From: Xiphias gladius
Lineage: Eukaryota > Chordata > Actinopteri > Istiophoriformes > Xiphiidae
DNA: 64,000 nt
Direction of reading: 5' to 3'
Assembly (NCBI RefSeq): GCF_016859285.1
Contig: NC_053417.1
Coordinates: 16,028,706-16,092,705 of the forward strand
Part shown: positions 1-14,349 of the stretch, piece by piece
Numbering within the stretch: the stretch's first letter is position 1
Layout of the letters: every line of letters begins with the position of its first letter
The notes under the pieces: model-generated
What the model was told of the DNA's origin: nothing
The model's input: the letters and a program-made list of their open reading frames with translations, nothing else
The model's database searches: none
Translations under genes and position numbers: made by a program

Positions 1-59
1 CCAACTGAGAGGTTTAGAAGGGAAATGTCTCTTTTTTGGAAGTACTAAAAAGTACTAAC

Positions 60-390
60 AACTATGTGTTGTTTTTTGTATCATATGTTTTATAATTCAA
101 AATTGTATTCTCTAAAGTAACTAGACTAACTAACGCTGTCAAATAAATGTAAGTGGTGTAAAAAGTACAATATTTCCCTCTTTAATGCAGTGCAGTACAA
201 GTGTAAAGTAGCATAAAATGGAAACAGTCAAGCAAAGTAGAAGTAACTCAATGCTACTAATACGTATGTACTTCTATTTTTAGTAAAATTCAAATGGAGG
301 ACTTTTACTTGTAATGGGGTATTTGGCATTGAGGTATTGATACTTAATTTAAGAAAAGGTCTGACTACGTCTTCCACCACTTGAGCACAT
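60..390 (+). repeat. family B (ACTT-rich) interspersed repeat
   Basis: Carries the family words GGACTTTTACTTGTAATGGG, AAAAGTACAATATTTCCCTC and the typical end CTTCCACCACTTGAG. Abundant in percomorph genomes as I know them. Confidence 0.6.
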
Positions 391-1470
391 TACTGGGTGT
401 GTTTTTGAATGTGCATGTATATCAATTTCTGGAAACTAAAAATGTATCAAGTACAGGGTAAAAATATTTAGGCTGTATGAAATACTGTATAAATCTTGCA
501 CTGTCATTGCCACAGCTGAAACTTACATTTTCTGAGCACCAAAGTGAATTGGAATACAAGAAAAAAGAAATTGTTTGTTGAGCACAAATCAGCCCATTAA
601 ATCTTGCCAGAAATTGATAAAGTTTATGTTCATGTATGTCCTTGAGCTGTTAGTTTTGGCTGAAGGTCTTTGACCCCTGCCCCTCAAAGTCAGGGAGAGG
701 CTCAGGCACATCAGGGACCACAGAAATGAGAAGGATGAGAAGGAGGAGAAACTGCAGCTTTTACACTTAATTTCCTGTGAAACCACAAGAAAGCCTATTT
801 GAAGACTGCTGACGTTTGAATCATGTTTTTGATTTTTCTTTCAAACTTTGAACTGTGGCCACAAGGGGGCAACACAGACTAATTATTGCTCACTCTGTGT
901 AAGTAGACGATGATGGCTGTCTTGGCCGTCCCTCTCATATTTCTGATAAATGTTAGTTGGTCTACAATTTTTTCAAGCTCTACATTGTAGTATGTAGCAG
1001 TCTGTTCTATCTGTTTCGTCATTTTGTTGTGAGGTAATTTCTTTGCAGTCCTGAAAGGTGCTACAGGAATTAAGGTTGATTTGATTTAATTCGGCCTCTT
1101 CTCTTTACTATTCACACAGTAGTTTCTATTTAAGGACTTACACTGTGTCTGCAACTCTCTGTGAGGTCAGATTCACTGGATCATATTTTTTATGGAAGCA
1201 CTATAATGTTTCTGTAAGTATTTATATTTGTTTTGGTGTGATTATTTTATTATATTTGTCAAGTTTTGCCATATTATAAAGAGATCATCTGGGGATGATA
1301 TAATTGTACAGTCAGTAGTAAAATCAATCACTCCAAACACATGTGAACAGATGTGTTAGATGTGTTTTATGTTGTGACATTAAACGGTTTACTAGAGGGG
1401 GGATCTTAAGAGGGAAGAATTATTGCCATGATAGTTATTATGATTTTGTATTGGATATGTATTTATATTA

Positions 1471-1861
1471 GAGCTGAAAAGATTAGTTGATCAATCAGTT
1501 AGTTGATCGACAGAATATAATCAGGAACTTTTATGACAATCAGTCATTTGTTTATGTCAATTTTCAAGTGAAACTAGTGAAAAAATGCAAAACATTCTCT
1601 GATTCCAGCTTGTCAGATGTGAGAATTTGCTGTATTTTTTTTCTTGGTCTTATATTAATATAAATAGAATATTTTGGGGGTTTTGGACTGTTGGTTGAAC
1701 AAAACAAGACATCTGGGGACATCATCTTCGGCCCTGCGAAGTTGTGAAAGGCATTTTTTCAAAATTTTTTATGTTTCGTAGACTAAATGATGAACTGATA
1801 AATCAAAAAAATAATCAACAGATCAACTGGTAATGACAATAACTGTTTGTGGCAGCCCTAC
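1471..1861 (+). repeat. family A (hAT-like non-autonomous) copy 1
   Basis: Starts GAGCTGAAAAGATTAGTTGA and ends GTGGCAGCCCTAC, with the shared core GATTCCAGCTTGTCAGATGTG, TTTTGGACTGTTGG and ACAAAACAAGACAT. The family has GGGCTGCAAC-type ends. Confidence 0.75.
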
Positions 1862-2598
1862 GTTTTATATTTTTAGCTCAAATTTCAGTTTTTCAGGATT
1901 CAAGATTTCTCTTGTCATTGCACCAAGTACAATCAAACTAAATGTGTAGATATCTGCAAGTGGGTACATGCAAATGGTAAATTTAAAAGAAAGACCAACT
2001 AAATTAAGTAAAATTGTGTTGTGTTGTACGATATACGCAGTAGTTTCTCAGGGGCAGCACTAGAGGGGTTGGTAAGTCATAATGCTGGTTTTGAGTTTTG
2101 GGATTAGAAAGGGTCAGTTTGTGAGTGTGTATCTGAGCGTAGGAGGTGTCTACTGATGACTATGAAGAAAGTTTGGAAGTGGCCAAATCTAGGATTATAG
2201 GGACAGGGGGTCGGGTTTGTTTGACGCAAAAACTTCAGAACAACCAGAGGTGTTTGTTTATCCTGATCAGTGTTAGTGCTGTGCATGTGTCTGTTCGTGT
2301 GTGTGTTTATGTCAGCTTCCTAGCTGTCTGCCTGTCCATGTTTGTGTTCGAAGCTGAATTCTGTCAGACCGCATGATGACTCAGCCGTCCGGACTCTCTT
2401 ACTGTACCATCTGTCCTCTCTGCGCCGACAGGGACTCAGTGATCATCTCGCTGCTCCGGCGGCCATGACCCCACATGAGCCAGAATCGTACCCAGACAAC
2501 AGAGTTTGATTGTTTCTGCATGTGCGTGTGTTAGAGAGACAGAGTGCCCCTGATAGCAGTGTGCATGTGTAACTCTTTATCAGGCAACATGTCGATGC

Positions 2599-2600
<2 letters not shown>

Positions 2601-2685
<85 letters not shown>

Positions 2686-2719
2686 GTGCGCGCGTGTGTG
2701 TGTGTATGTGTGTGTGTGT
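2601..2719 (+). repeat. (TG)n microsatellite
   Basis: Nearly perfect TG dinucleotides for about 120 bp, with CG interruptions near its right end. Confidence 0.95.
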
Positions 2720-3639
2720 TTCACTGACCCAGAGAGACAGCAGGGCCAAGAAATGACTTAAATGGCCACAGCTGCATTTCCATAGCAACAGGGTGTTTAA
2801 TGGAAGGACATTATGGGCTAGAGAGCAGGGTAATGACCGCTCTGGCCGTCGGAATGCCTTGATCTTATCACCATGGTGAGAGGGGATGCTCCCACTTTCT
2901 GATGGTCTAATAGCCCCTGCTCTAATAGACAGGCAGCCTGGGCCACTGAGGTCACCCGGAAACACAGGACCACCCCTCCCGCACACACACACAAACACAA
3001 ACCCATAACACTGCTTTGCCACAGGAGCTCACAGGAACTGTGTCCAGTTTTCTGTGTGTCTGGTTAAAGGGTTTGACCTTTTATAACACTGCCTTTCTGA
3101 CAAGAAGGCTGCCTGTGGCAAGTATATTTGTGATGGAAATGTAATCAAAGGGCATTTCTTCCAGGAGAGGAAGAAACAAGGGAATGGATGGGGAGAGAGC
3201 AGAAGAGAGATAAGAGCTTGTTGAAAACCTGTTTGTAGAAGAATGGCCTGTCACTGTTTTGGCACCCTCACACACTCTCGTACTCACATACCCTCCTGAA
3301 TCTCACACAGCACGGCTGAGTGTATACACGGACAAATCCTATAAGTCCATTTGAATACCACAACAGTCTTCTTCTGATCTGTTTGTTTGAAATTTGTGAT
3401 GAATCGGCAGTTTTCAGCAGGACCCAACACAGGGCTTATCCACACCTATTTGTCCATGTTAAGGGTTGAGTTATTTCTCGACACGATTGGTTGGATGCCA
3501 GTGGAGGAGTGTGTGTCTATGTGTCTGTGTGTGAATGTTGCTCTTTATCTCACTCAATGAGTGAGTGGAGGTTGGCTGTAAGGCTATCTGTCCCTCTCAG
3601 ACACCCAATCTGTCTCTGTCACTGTGCTTGCAGGCTGTG

Positions 3640-3666
3640 CACACACACACACACACACACACACAC
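3640..3666 (+). repeat. (CA)n microsatellite
   Basis: Short perfect CA array. Confidence 0.85.
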
Positions 3667-5883
3667 GTACATGCTCACACACACGTACATTGATGTACTG
3701 GCAGCAACGTTACCTTCTCTAGAAGCCGCCTTACTGTGTGTTTGGTACTACAAAGGCCAAAAATGACTGAAAAAGTAACTTAACTGAGTTGTTTTTCAGT
3801 TGGCTCTAGTTGTAGTCAAATTAAGAATCCTCATCCAACTTCCTTTTATTTAAAGTCTCTGTTTCCCCATCCCTCTCTGTCATGACAGGCAGACAGACAT
3901 TGCTCAGGGTGAGAGCTTCGCCTGTACTGAAGTGTCCCATTGAGTTTGCTGAAGTGGACTTATCTCCTACCATCCCTTCTCACATCTCACTCTCTCCTGG
4001 ATCCAGACAGGGCTGAGCGCCACACTCATTCTGCCCTCCTCACACCAGAGAGGCCTCTCTCTTCTGGGTTCAGTCCCACACTCAGAGCCCCTCAAGCACA
4101 CAATCCTCCTTACAGTTGGCAGAGTGCTGCATGATGCTCAAGGTAATGATCTTGTGTGTGAGGACTGGACAGTTGATGGTGATGGTGATGATGTCCGCAG
4201 AAATGTTGATCCCACTGCTAAAGATCCTGCTACTTGTAAGTTGACAGTAAAGATACCCCCAGGAGAATGAGGCATATATCCTGAACGTTTTCAACCAATC
4301 TCTGCAGACTATACACATTTAAAATAGATAGCATAGTGTATCAGAGCATCTGCACATGTTCTTTATCAGTCACTCCCAGCGAGGGCTACCTCTATCCCAG
4401 GATGCACTACTGTTGTTGCTAGGGGGTACATGGAAAGACTGTGGTGGATCTACTCAGTTAATATGAAAAAGTATAAATTATGGTTTAGTAAAAAAAACAA
4501 AAACAAACCTTATATATATTTTTGTTTAGATGGAAAACACACGCACAATTAAGATTAGAAATTGGTGTGGTGCTGATATTTAGTATATTTAATTTCACAT
4601 TAACCAATAAACTACCAGCTACGACAGGGCAACTGCACAAGACACACCTCCCCACCAACCTGAGGGGGTGTAAAGGCATATATCGAAAAGTAATGGATAA
4701 ACGGTTGAAACATGCACCTTTTGTCACTTAAAGTGGTAGAGTTAATGTCAAAATGACCAAAACTACTGAAAAAAAGCCTACAACACTGACAATTCCAGGA
4801 TTACTTCTGTAGCCTTGTATTAAGAGTTATTGTAACAATTTCCACTTTTATATTATTGACAGTGTTAAATAACTTCCTATTTAAAATCAATTGAAATGTG
4901 CACATCTGGAAGTGTCAATTAATAGGTACTTGAGCGCGCCTGATTGGGCTGTGGGGAAACATCAGACAAAAATAAACATTTGGTAACCACTACTCTACAA
5001 TGCCACTATCAGATTAGTGTTGTAAAATGGTAGAGTAACTACACACGGACTGGTAAATCTGAATTTTCTCCCATTTGGCAGTCAGAAATGTTCAAAAATG
5101 TTGAGAACAAGTGCAACATACCAAATCACACTTTATGAAGACGTCCTTGGTTCTCATTCGCAGCCTCTTCTTTACCCTCACTTGGCATTTGTGCCTTGCT
5201 GCTTGGCTAGTCACACATAGGACACGAGGAACAGATACAGTTATTCACCAAATAGGGTACGTCTTGCTTAAGTCAGCTGTCATTTTGAGTCAGTTAATTA
5301 TCATGTGTTGCCTGATTTAAAAAAAAAAAATTTCTTATCTTTTACCTTGATGTTGCTCCGATAATATGATGTATGGGCGTTGTTTTGTCTGTGAAATTCT
5401 TTCTGCAGTTCTTTTCTTTCATAGTATCCCCGAAAATTGGGTCCATACCTTCCATTTTTCGTGCTGTTTGTTCATCTGTAGTATCCAGTAAAGATATTTC
5501 CTGCTATGCCATCATATGCCTTTTTACTGATTAACAGTAAATATGAAAATATTTGTTCAGTAAATAATGGATTAACTAATTTAAATCACTGAATACACTG
5601 ATCACCAACAAAATACTGTTTGTGTCATCCATGTCCTATTGTCCAGCTCCTCAATGCCACTATGCACACACATACAATACTATTTACAAACCAATAATAA
5701 TAAAATAATAATACCATCGTAAAATTCAAATAAGAAATCACTCAAAGGGGTTTAATATACTTTAAATTACATGTGGGTTAAAAAAACATTAAATATATAT
5801 GCAAGCAGCAATGCGTGAGGTCCTTGTCCATGGGCCAAACCAAAATAGATATTTGAAATATTACAACTGTCCAGCTCCACTAT

Positions 5884-5884
<1 letters not shown>

Positions 5885-5914
<30 letters not shown>
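5885..5914 (+). repeat. (CA)n microsatellite
   Basis: Short perfect CA array beside a locally duplicated GTCCAGCTCC..ACTATGCACACA phrase (also near 5641). Confidence 0.85.
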
Positions 5915-5919
<5 letters not shown>

Positions 5920-5940
5920 TATATACAGACACTAAAAGTA

Positions 5941-6430
5941 GTACATCAGATTAAACAAACAAGATTAAATAACTCATCACATGCTATTTAATCTTGTTTG
6001 TTTAATCTGTACAAAAACCGAAGCGAAAAACGACACACGGGTTTAACGGGGGTCTTGTTGTGACCTTGAGGTTTCCCAGGCAACCAGTGGAGACTCCAAC
6101 AAGGTAGTGTGCCCCACCAAGAAATAGTCCGGCACATAACCCACCGTAAAACCTCATTGTGTCATTTTTACACATTGGTTTTTGTTGGGTTTAAAAAACA
6201 AGATATAACATATCAATTTGTGAGATTTAGAACTGCAGGTAGGCAGATTTTGTTACCTTTTAATAGACCCAGGCTAGCTGTTTTTCCTCCTTTTTCAGTG
6301 TTTATGCTAAGCTAAGGTAACAAGCTGCTGGTGGTAGCTTCATATTTACCACACAAACATGAGAGTGGTATGGATCTTCTCATCAAATTCTTGGGAAGAA
6401 AGCAAATAAGCATGTATTTTTTATCCTTTA
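5941..6430 (+). repeat. family C interspersed repeat with inverted leading part
   Basis: The forward part from about 6117 reads CAAGAAATAGTCCGGCACAT, TTATGCTAAGCTAAGGTAAC and GGTAGCTTCATATTTACCAC, ATGAGAGTGGTATGGATCTT. The leading part 5941-6012 is an inverted repeat of the family words GATTAAACAAACAAGA, followed by GTACAAAAACCGAAGCG in reverse orientation. Confidence 0.65.
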
Positions 6431-9400
6431 TTTTTGATTATTTTCAGATCTTGAGCTGGTAAATGAAGGAACGTGGAAACAAGGATGTATGAAGTAAGAA
6501 TTAATGTTCTATTCCAGAGAATTTTGATACACATAAACATTTGGTCAAGACACACAAACAACATTGACAAACCTAAATACTTAATGCTAGAGCCGTCCAG
6601 TGTAGCATACAAACCGCGTCAGACCACAATTAGTGATACTTCGCGCTGTTTCTGTATGAGGACAAATGGGCAAATTGCAGTATTTCATTTATCTGTTTAT
6701 TAAGGACATCATGCAAAGCTATTTGCAGTTACATATTTTTTTATGTTGTTTTCAGAATAACTGCTTTAATTGATCTCTCATTTATATTTTTCAGTAGTTT
6801 TAGAAAATAATTCACAAAACAGTCTCTTTCCTTACCTTAACCTCCCTTTTTTAGCGGGAAAGAGCTACAGTACCAACATTTATCATTTTTAAAGTGACTG
6901 CAGGACTGGTTTGCCATGCCTAATGAACTGATGGTCACTGACAGTCAAATTTCACGGTTGGAGGCTGTGACTGTGATGGACAGTCCTGTTGATGACATTT
7001 TTGTCTGTGTGATTTATGTGTAAAGTATCCTTAGATGCATATTTATGAGAATAGATTGTTTCTATGGCTTTTCCCTCATGTATATCTGTTTGTAGTTTTC
7101 AGGTGAGGTGTATTGTTTTGAAGTGGAATCGTGTTTAATGATGTGTTTACCAAGAGAAGGAGGCTTTCCAAGCATAAACTAGCTTTCTTCATATCTTTCT
7201 TTTTCCCTCACTGTCACTTCTTCAGTCTTTACTGTTAAATTGTTAGAGAGTACTTTGCAGCAGCCGGACTTTTACGTGTAGGGTGGCCATAGTCTCAGAT
7301 CCCCCCCAACCACTCCAGGACACAAACCCCCGTCAACATCACCTTCCCTTACAGCATGTAACTCCATCAGATTACATGTTCCTCGTGCTGTTGTTGTATG
7401 CGGCTTGGGTCTCTGTGAGGTAAACAGCTGTTGGTGTGTGCTCTAGTGTCTGATAAACACATTAGACTGTTGTTTACTCTCCCCTAAACTATCCCAGTTC
7501 AAACACTTGATAGAGATGGAGCTCCAAGCCAATAATGAAGACGTAACTGTCGTGATAGCACACATGTACAAATACGCCTTTAAGTCATGTACTTTTTTAA
7601 CATTTATCACTACTGAGAAGCCAGGATGAAACCCATGTTCCAGGTGTCTTATATCATTTCCACCCTTTCCTACACTCTTCTATATCTTTATATTGAGGCA
7701 TTTATCATGAAGAGCCTTTAAATAGCATTTAATTAGCTAGTTTTTTTGTTTGGATATATTATATCTGTTTGAATAGTGGAGCTGGTCACACAGTAACTCT
7801 AAACATGGTTTTACCTGCACAAGGAGTTTTGTGAGACCATGCAGAATCATAGAGTGATTTATTTTTTTACACCATTTTGTGTTTGCATGTACATGGTGGA
7901 CGTGTGTGTATATCCTTTCATATATATTCATGTGTTCTACATGTGATCTATAATGTACACCTAGTACAGTGAACTTGGTTCTGCTGCCTGCCACCAAAAC
8001 TCTCTCCACGAGAGGAGCAGTTTTCCAGTCTGAGGTGAATCAAAACACTGTCAGTAGGAGGATGTGGACACAGCACCAAATTGCCAAAACAAGGTGTGGT
8101 GTCTTAGCCTTTGTGGCGGACAGTGGGTATAATTAAAATACCACAATTCCTTCAGGCACTTGGACACAAATGCCTGAAGTGTTTTTCGTCTCCCCTGTTT
8201 TTGTCTGTGATGAGGCAGAGGGTTGGCATTGTGTTATTGTCTTACATATGACTATGTTTATTTTTGTTGAGAATTATTAGCATTTATTTTCATTATTGTG
8301 TCATCTGTTCTATTCTTTTGTAGGGTCTTTATAGTCTGTTACACTTTGTTTTTACCTTTCATAATTTGTATGTTGCATTCAGTAGCCGGTTGAAATTTAC
8401 TTCGGTTTCTATAATGAAAAGTCAAATCTGTGACAAACTCCAGATGCTAACAGTCTAATTAAAACATCTCATTTATTGACATGGAATGGAATAAAATACT
8501 AGATATATGAGGTCAGTCTCCAGATTTGGGTCATGGAGCATTATTTTAACGCTGGGTTAAGTCTGTGTGAAAGCTCTATTATACTTGATTGAATTATCCC
8601 CTTACACAGAGTGGGAGGCTGAAGCATAAACAAGTCACGCTGGCCGGGGAGAAGAACAGATGAATTTCCTTCTGATGTTTTTGTTACACCAGCGCTTAAT
8701 TGTAAAACTGAAATGATATTGTTCCCGTGGCAGCTCTGTGTAAATGTTTTGTTTCATGCCAAGCGCTTGCTCTGTTTACCACTGTTTACTGAGCGACTGA
8801 GGCTACTGTACTGTGTCCTTGCTCTCGATCAGCTGTCTCAGTGCTGGTAGATGGTGAAGCCCAGAAAGGGGAAGTGTGGAGGCTTGTTACTGCTGCACTA
8901 GGCTGCAGGCATCAGCAGAAGGATTGTGAATAAAGACACATATGAATATAAAGATAATCCCAAATTTTCTATAATTATGTGTCAGGGCCAATATAAGTGC
9001 CAAGTATATAAATGTAAATTCCAGAAGATGAGCATAGAAATGCACATTGGAGAAAAGCTGCAACTCAAAACACAAACAAAACAGTCTCCAACATTCCACA
9101 CGGAGAGTGTTTGTTTGTGTGGTGTGAGTTTGGGATTCGTTGTACAAGTGAATTTATGTGTATCTTGGTTTGTGTTTTTAAAGGTGAGCAGTCTAGGAAA
9201 CTGGGACTGGGACGTTGGCTCCAGTGGTGTGGTAAACACATCTACTCCACTCAAAGCAACAGTAAATGCACAGTTGTGAACATGTTTGAGTACAGGTATA
9301 CACTCCAGTAGATGCTTTCACCTTCCACCCATTTGCCACTTAAGAGGTTATGGCCTCATGTTATTTTTGTTCAGTGTTTAGACTCTTTAAAATTGTGTCT

Positions 9401-11115
9401 GGTAAACTGACATGAGAATATTGTTTTCCCAGTAGCATAAGTTTGTGGAATAAGAGAGTAGATCCCTGATTAAAAGTCATAGGGATGAGCTGAGTTTTGG
9501 TTTGATTGTCTGTGCACGCTGGGATGGCTCAGCGCTATCTATCAGTGTCACTCAGGTAGCCATGGTATCACTGTTAGTGTTAGCATCAGTGTGTGTCAGC
9601 TGGTATCACTCACTGGTATCTATGTCTGTGAGGCCTACACAGTTTGACCCTGACCCTGTATCTCTCCTGTTTCCCACACCTCTTTCTCTCGTTGTCCGTA
9701 TGGTGCATCAGTGTGTATTGTCAGCCCAAACTCCTAGATTCCCTGGTATGTTGGTGGAATTTCGACTATTTTTCCAGGTCACTGTTGTTTGTGCCTTGTG
9801 AGGTGTGTCTGTAAATTCCCACACAGGGAGGGAGATAAACACACTCACACTGTCACACGCATATACAAACCTCGTCACATTGCAGCCCACACCTTGTACG
9901 GCGAAGAATTCACTGGCTCTAAATGTCCGACTCAGGCTCAGCATCAACACTCTTTGTCCTTTAACCCTCACAGTGGCTGTCTGTGAGCTGAACCTGCTGA
10001 AAGTTCTGCCAGTCAACACTGAGCTTGACGTCTGGCCTTGCAGTGAGTGAGTTATATCATGGATAAATTATGGATGACGAATTGGAGCTGTGTCAGGTCA
10101 CACAGGCTTTCTAACAATGGAAAATTCATTGGGGTCACCCTGCATGTGGTTGTATGTGTCAGTAGTTGGAGCAATTATAGAAGCACCGGAAATGTCTTAC
10201 ATGCAATAGTGAGTGAGTGCCCAAAATACTGCTCCACCAATGGATTGAAATTGTTTGGAAAATTCCAGTTTTATTCTTTTTGTCAGCAACTTGCCAGGTC
10301 GTAGAATTGGCAACCAATCGCCTGTGGGAGCAATGTTTTGAGAAAAGACAACTGCAGTTGTTGCTCTGATATTGTAGGAGTTCTACTATGATGATTATCA
10401 AAATGTGTTGCCATTATGTGTGAACCATTATAGGAAATGACAGGGCAAAGGGGGCAATTAGTGAAGGTGGAGGAACTGGGGGCAAAGGAGTTGGGGTTGG
10501 TGAGAGGTGGACATTTTTTGTTGTAGGTTTCAGCAGATAAGTGTTTTGTGTCGTAATCCCCTTTTTCCCCTCAAAGCAGATGCGTCAATTCATACCCGTA
10601 CTTTCTCTCCCTCTCTGTCTCTACACCCTTCAGGTCCTGGCAGGTCACGTAAATATTAGTGTGAGCTCCCTAATAAATCTGCACCTCGTACTGCTCCCAC
10701 AGCCTCCCAATCCAAATCTGTTCCCAACAAAGCTGTGCCACCTAATACCTAGTGGCTGACACCCACCCCAGCAGACAGGGGCAGAGCAAAAGGATGAAAG
10801 GTGAGTGGAAAAGTTGCCATTGTTGGCAGCTGCATTGTAGGCCAGGTTTTAATCTATCAGAGCAGATGGAGCAGGTGTTCTTCTTAGTTCACCTCTTTGC
10901 TGGCGAGCCAGAGAAGAGCTTAGCTACATGAGCAAGTTGTTAGTGTTTAGGAGGTGTCAACAGGAGACAGATCCGTGGTGGTTGTTCATAGTACTGAAGG
11001 TTCTCTGTTGTTACACCAAAACTTTATCATCCCTGACCTCACCAAACTCTCCTTCCAAGCTCTGGGGAAAAAAATTACCCAAGTTTTACTGGCCTTGAGG
11101 TCTAAACTCATCCAA

Positions 11116-11116
<1 letters not shown>

Positions 11117-11209
<93 letters not shown>

Positions 11210-11225
11210 ACACACACACACACAC
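11117..11225 (+). repeat. (CA)n microsatellite
   Basis: About 109 bp of CA with one TA interruption near 11204. Confidence 0.95.
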
Positions 11226-12239
11226 TCTTGTATGTTTGTGTGCACTCTCTGGTCATGAACAGTGAGTGACAGAGTAGAAAGGCTCACTAACATACTGAGG
11301 GTCTTACCAGACAGGTGATAGGTGAGCTCAGGGGATACTGAGGGGGTCCTATCCTAGCCTGCAGGTACGTACATGTGAATATGTGTACGAAACAGATCAC
11401 ATGGCTGACACACGGACCACCCCGATGTGAATGTTACTGGGGAATTGTTTGTGGGGTCTCCAAAGCTTCTATCATAGGCATGGAGCAGGAGGTAGGTGGA
11501 GGGAAGGGAGATGTGGCAGGTGGGGCAATGGTGATGAATTGTGGGGAACGCAGTTCGTTCTGCTCAGATTAAGATCTGCTGATAAACATGCCTGCCAGGT
11601 CTCAAAGTAACCCTATACATTACTCTCTTCCCGTCATCCATCCTTTTGACTCATTGTCTTCCTTCTCACTGTCTTACGCCTCCTTTTTCTCTGTCTCTCA
11701 GTGGAAGCTGGATTTTAGAGCTATATGTTGGAGTCAACACTCCGACAGTCAAGGTGGTGGGCCCTGTCCATTCTGTCTACCTCCATGACGTTTTGTGCGT
11801 GTGTACTTGCATGCATGTGTGTATGTAAGTAGAGTGAAGTTCATACTCTGTTCTCAAGGTTGTTGTCATTTGGCCACCAAAGCTGTGACTGACAAGCATT
11901 ACAGCCTAGACAAAAGGTTGTTAAACCTACACTACTGTCAGTAGCCAGACACAGGGGGAGAGACAGAGAGAGAATATAGAACAAGTATAAAAAAAGGGTG
12001 ACACAGTTGAGAATAACTGATGTTGAAAAAATGATTGGGGCCATGTGTGCTGTGTGCGTTGCTAACAGTCTAAAGATACTACAGCAATGTGTGTGTCAGT
12101 GTACCAGTTTGAACAGGTCCGGTGTTATACAACTGGGCAACCTTTATTTTTCAGCAGGAAATATTTAAAAATTCAGATGGACCACAGTTTGATCTGAATT
12201 ACTTGTACCTGTGCTTTGGTCCCAGTCAGATTACCTGGC

Positions 12240-12480
12240 CTTGCTGTGGAATTAAAGGATAATTCTGGTTTATTACAATTTGAATCTTATTTTATAGATT
12301 TGGCCATCGTTTCTATTGGTTGTGATAACAGTTTACAACCCAGTTCATTTCTTATATGTGGAAAAGGGGTAGACATTGCTACATTTTGGCAAACGGTAGG
12401 AAAACTGTGAGCTAGCACAACTACCACAAGTATGACAGTTCAAAGAAGAACCACAGAGTTGGTCTGTCAAATGTGATGGA
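12240..12480 (+). repeat. possible interspersed repeat (AAAGGATAATTCTGGTTT start)
   Basis: AAAGGATAATTCTGGTTTAT at the left edge is a familiar start of a fish repeat; the rest is diverged and the right edge uncertain. Confidence 0.35.
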
Positions 12481-12984
12481 TGTTTACAGAGTTTGAGAGG
12501 TAATATTACTTTTAGTCATGGTTTTCTCTTCCATATTAGTTTGGCTAACCTGGGGTTTTCTTTAAAACCTGTATCGTCGTCTGACTGCTTGTGTTTCTTG
12601 CCCTGTCTGACTTCTTTTAGCAATGTTGCCACATTCCCAGATCTCAGATATGATTTGACAAGTAAAATTTTACCATAACCAATAAAGCTAATGGCCAATT
12701 CTTTAAAAATAAGGTCCAAGTCATGACAGACCAGAAGTATCCTATGTGTCCTCTTGTGTTGCTTGCTGCCATTCCTGTGCCCTCAGTCAGCACTGTCTCC
12801 CTCTCCTCTTCCTCGCCAACAATGTTGCCTGCCAGCTGTGAAGACCAATTCTTTGCCTGTGATACTCTGCAACCGGAATGCTCTCGGCCTGGCATCCAGG
12901 ACACAGATAGACTCTGCCTCAGGACGCTGGCACAGGATTAGTCTCAATTACTGGATTGGCTTGATATTACTCTGAGGGACAATA

Positions 12985-13022
12985 AAGCTTATCTTATCCA
13001 AGATATTAGATAAGATAAGCTT
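12985..13022. repeat. 14-bp stem palindrome at a LINE-like 3' tail
   Basis: AAGCTTATCTTATC (12985-12998) is repeated inverted as GATAAGATAAGCTT (13009-13022). The preceding GGGACAATAAAGCTT resembles fish LINE tails. Confidence 0.45.
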
Positions 13023-13898
13023 ATCTATTAAAAGACCACTCCTATGATGTTGAGGGCTCTTTTTGGGGCAGATGAGCTTGGTGGACTGAAAAGTGAATCA
13101 TGAGTGGCCTAATATTAGCCCAATAAAAACCTTGATTATAAAAGCAGTCTCACAAGAATGGGCTAGTACTGGTTGAGGAAACTCAGGAGAGCAGTTTTCT
13201 ATTTTCATCTCAGCTGCTGTATCTGAGTTTGTGTCTGCTTCCCACATTAAGGTATCTACAGACCTGGACAAGGAGAGATGATCTTATCACCAGTACAAAT
13301 TGACAGCAGTGTTAGAATTTTACAGGAAATAGTACCAGTTTTATAAGACAGTTCTGGTTTGCTCAATAAAAAGATGATCAAACAAAATTCTACTTTCGTG
13401 TTTAATTTTGTTCTGGTGTGCACTGTTCTTTTGAATATATGTTATCAGGAGTCTCTGGGCTCTAATATAACAGAGAAAGAACTGGACTGATTTCTGGGAA
13501 GCAGAGGGGGCTGAGGCAAAGAAGATTGCTGGAAAGTATTCCCTTTGATAAGGCTGCCAAAGAAGCCTTTGATTAAATGTGGTCCTGGCAGGAGCCCACA
13601 CTAGGTCCTCTGTGGCACGACCATGTCCAATCACCAGCTATCAACAGCCCCGGGTAATTACAGCCATCTAGTCATTAGCCTGGGACCCACCTGGAATTCC
13701 ACATTGCAAGGGGTGGGATGAGGCCAGCACGGGGGTGGGGTTTAGGTTGGGCCTTTAATCAAACGCTTCCCTCACTTTGACTGATACAACACACCCCACC
13801 CTGATCCACACAGAATCAGCCTTTGTTACAGACATAGATTGTATTATTACTGCCCCAGTGTCTGTCAAATCATGCTGGTGAGGAGATGTGACTGTGTG

Positions 13899-13899
<1 letters not shown>

Positions 13900-13983
<84 letters not shown>

Positions 13984-14052
13984 GTCTGGGTGTGTCTGGT
14001 GCATGTATGCGTGTGTGCATGCATGTGTGCATGTGTGTATGTGTGTGTGTGA
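13900..14052 (+). repeat. (TG)n microsatellite with imperfect right half
   Basis: Perfect TG to about 13962, then TG with TTTG, TCTG and ATGCATG interruptions. Confidence 0.92.
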
Positions 14053-14349
14053 TGGGAATAAGACGGCAGTTTAAGACAGCAGCACGGCAGAAGTTGCTCA
14101 CTATCCTGCTCGGTCACATTGATTAGTCCTTCTCTGTCGGCACCATCTAGTCTTTCTTGCCTTCAACCTCTAGATTTGTCTGTCTGAACAAAAAACAAGA
14201 TTCCAGTGTCATACTAATGCACCATATATTTCATATGAACATCTGTTTAGATAAGGCAATATACACAATGTTATACAAGCAAGCTGGAGAGCAGAGAAGT
14301 GAAATCTGACTGATGTTGTGATTATGTGTGACTGAATGACCATCCAGGC

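Noticed and set aside
2443-3022. Open frames of His-Thr or Cys-Val repeats (also at 11 kb, 14 kb, 16.8 kb, 25 kb, 27.9 kb, 34.8 kb, 49.7 kb)
   Set aside because: They only translate (GT)n/(CA)n microsatellites and have no splice or codon support.
8926-9279. 117-codon open frame on the plus strand
   Set aside because: Composition looks like random AT-rich DNA and an equally long frame overlaps on the other strand.
11101-11225. Regular short repeats as a possible CRISPR array
   Set aside because: Simple dinucleotide microsatellite in a vertebrate genome; no repeat-spacer structure anywhere in the window.
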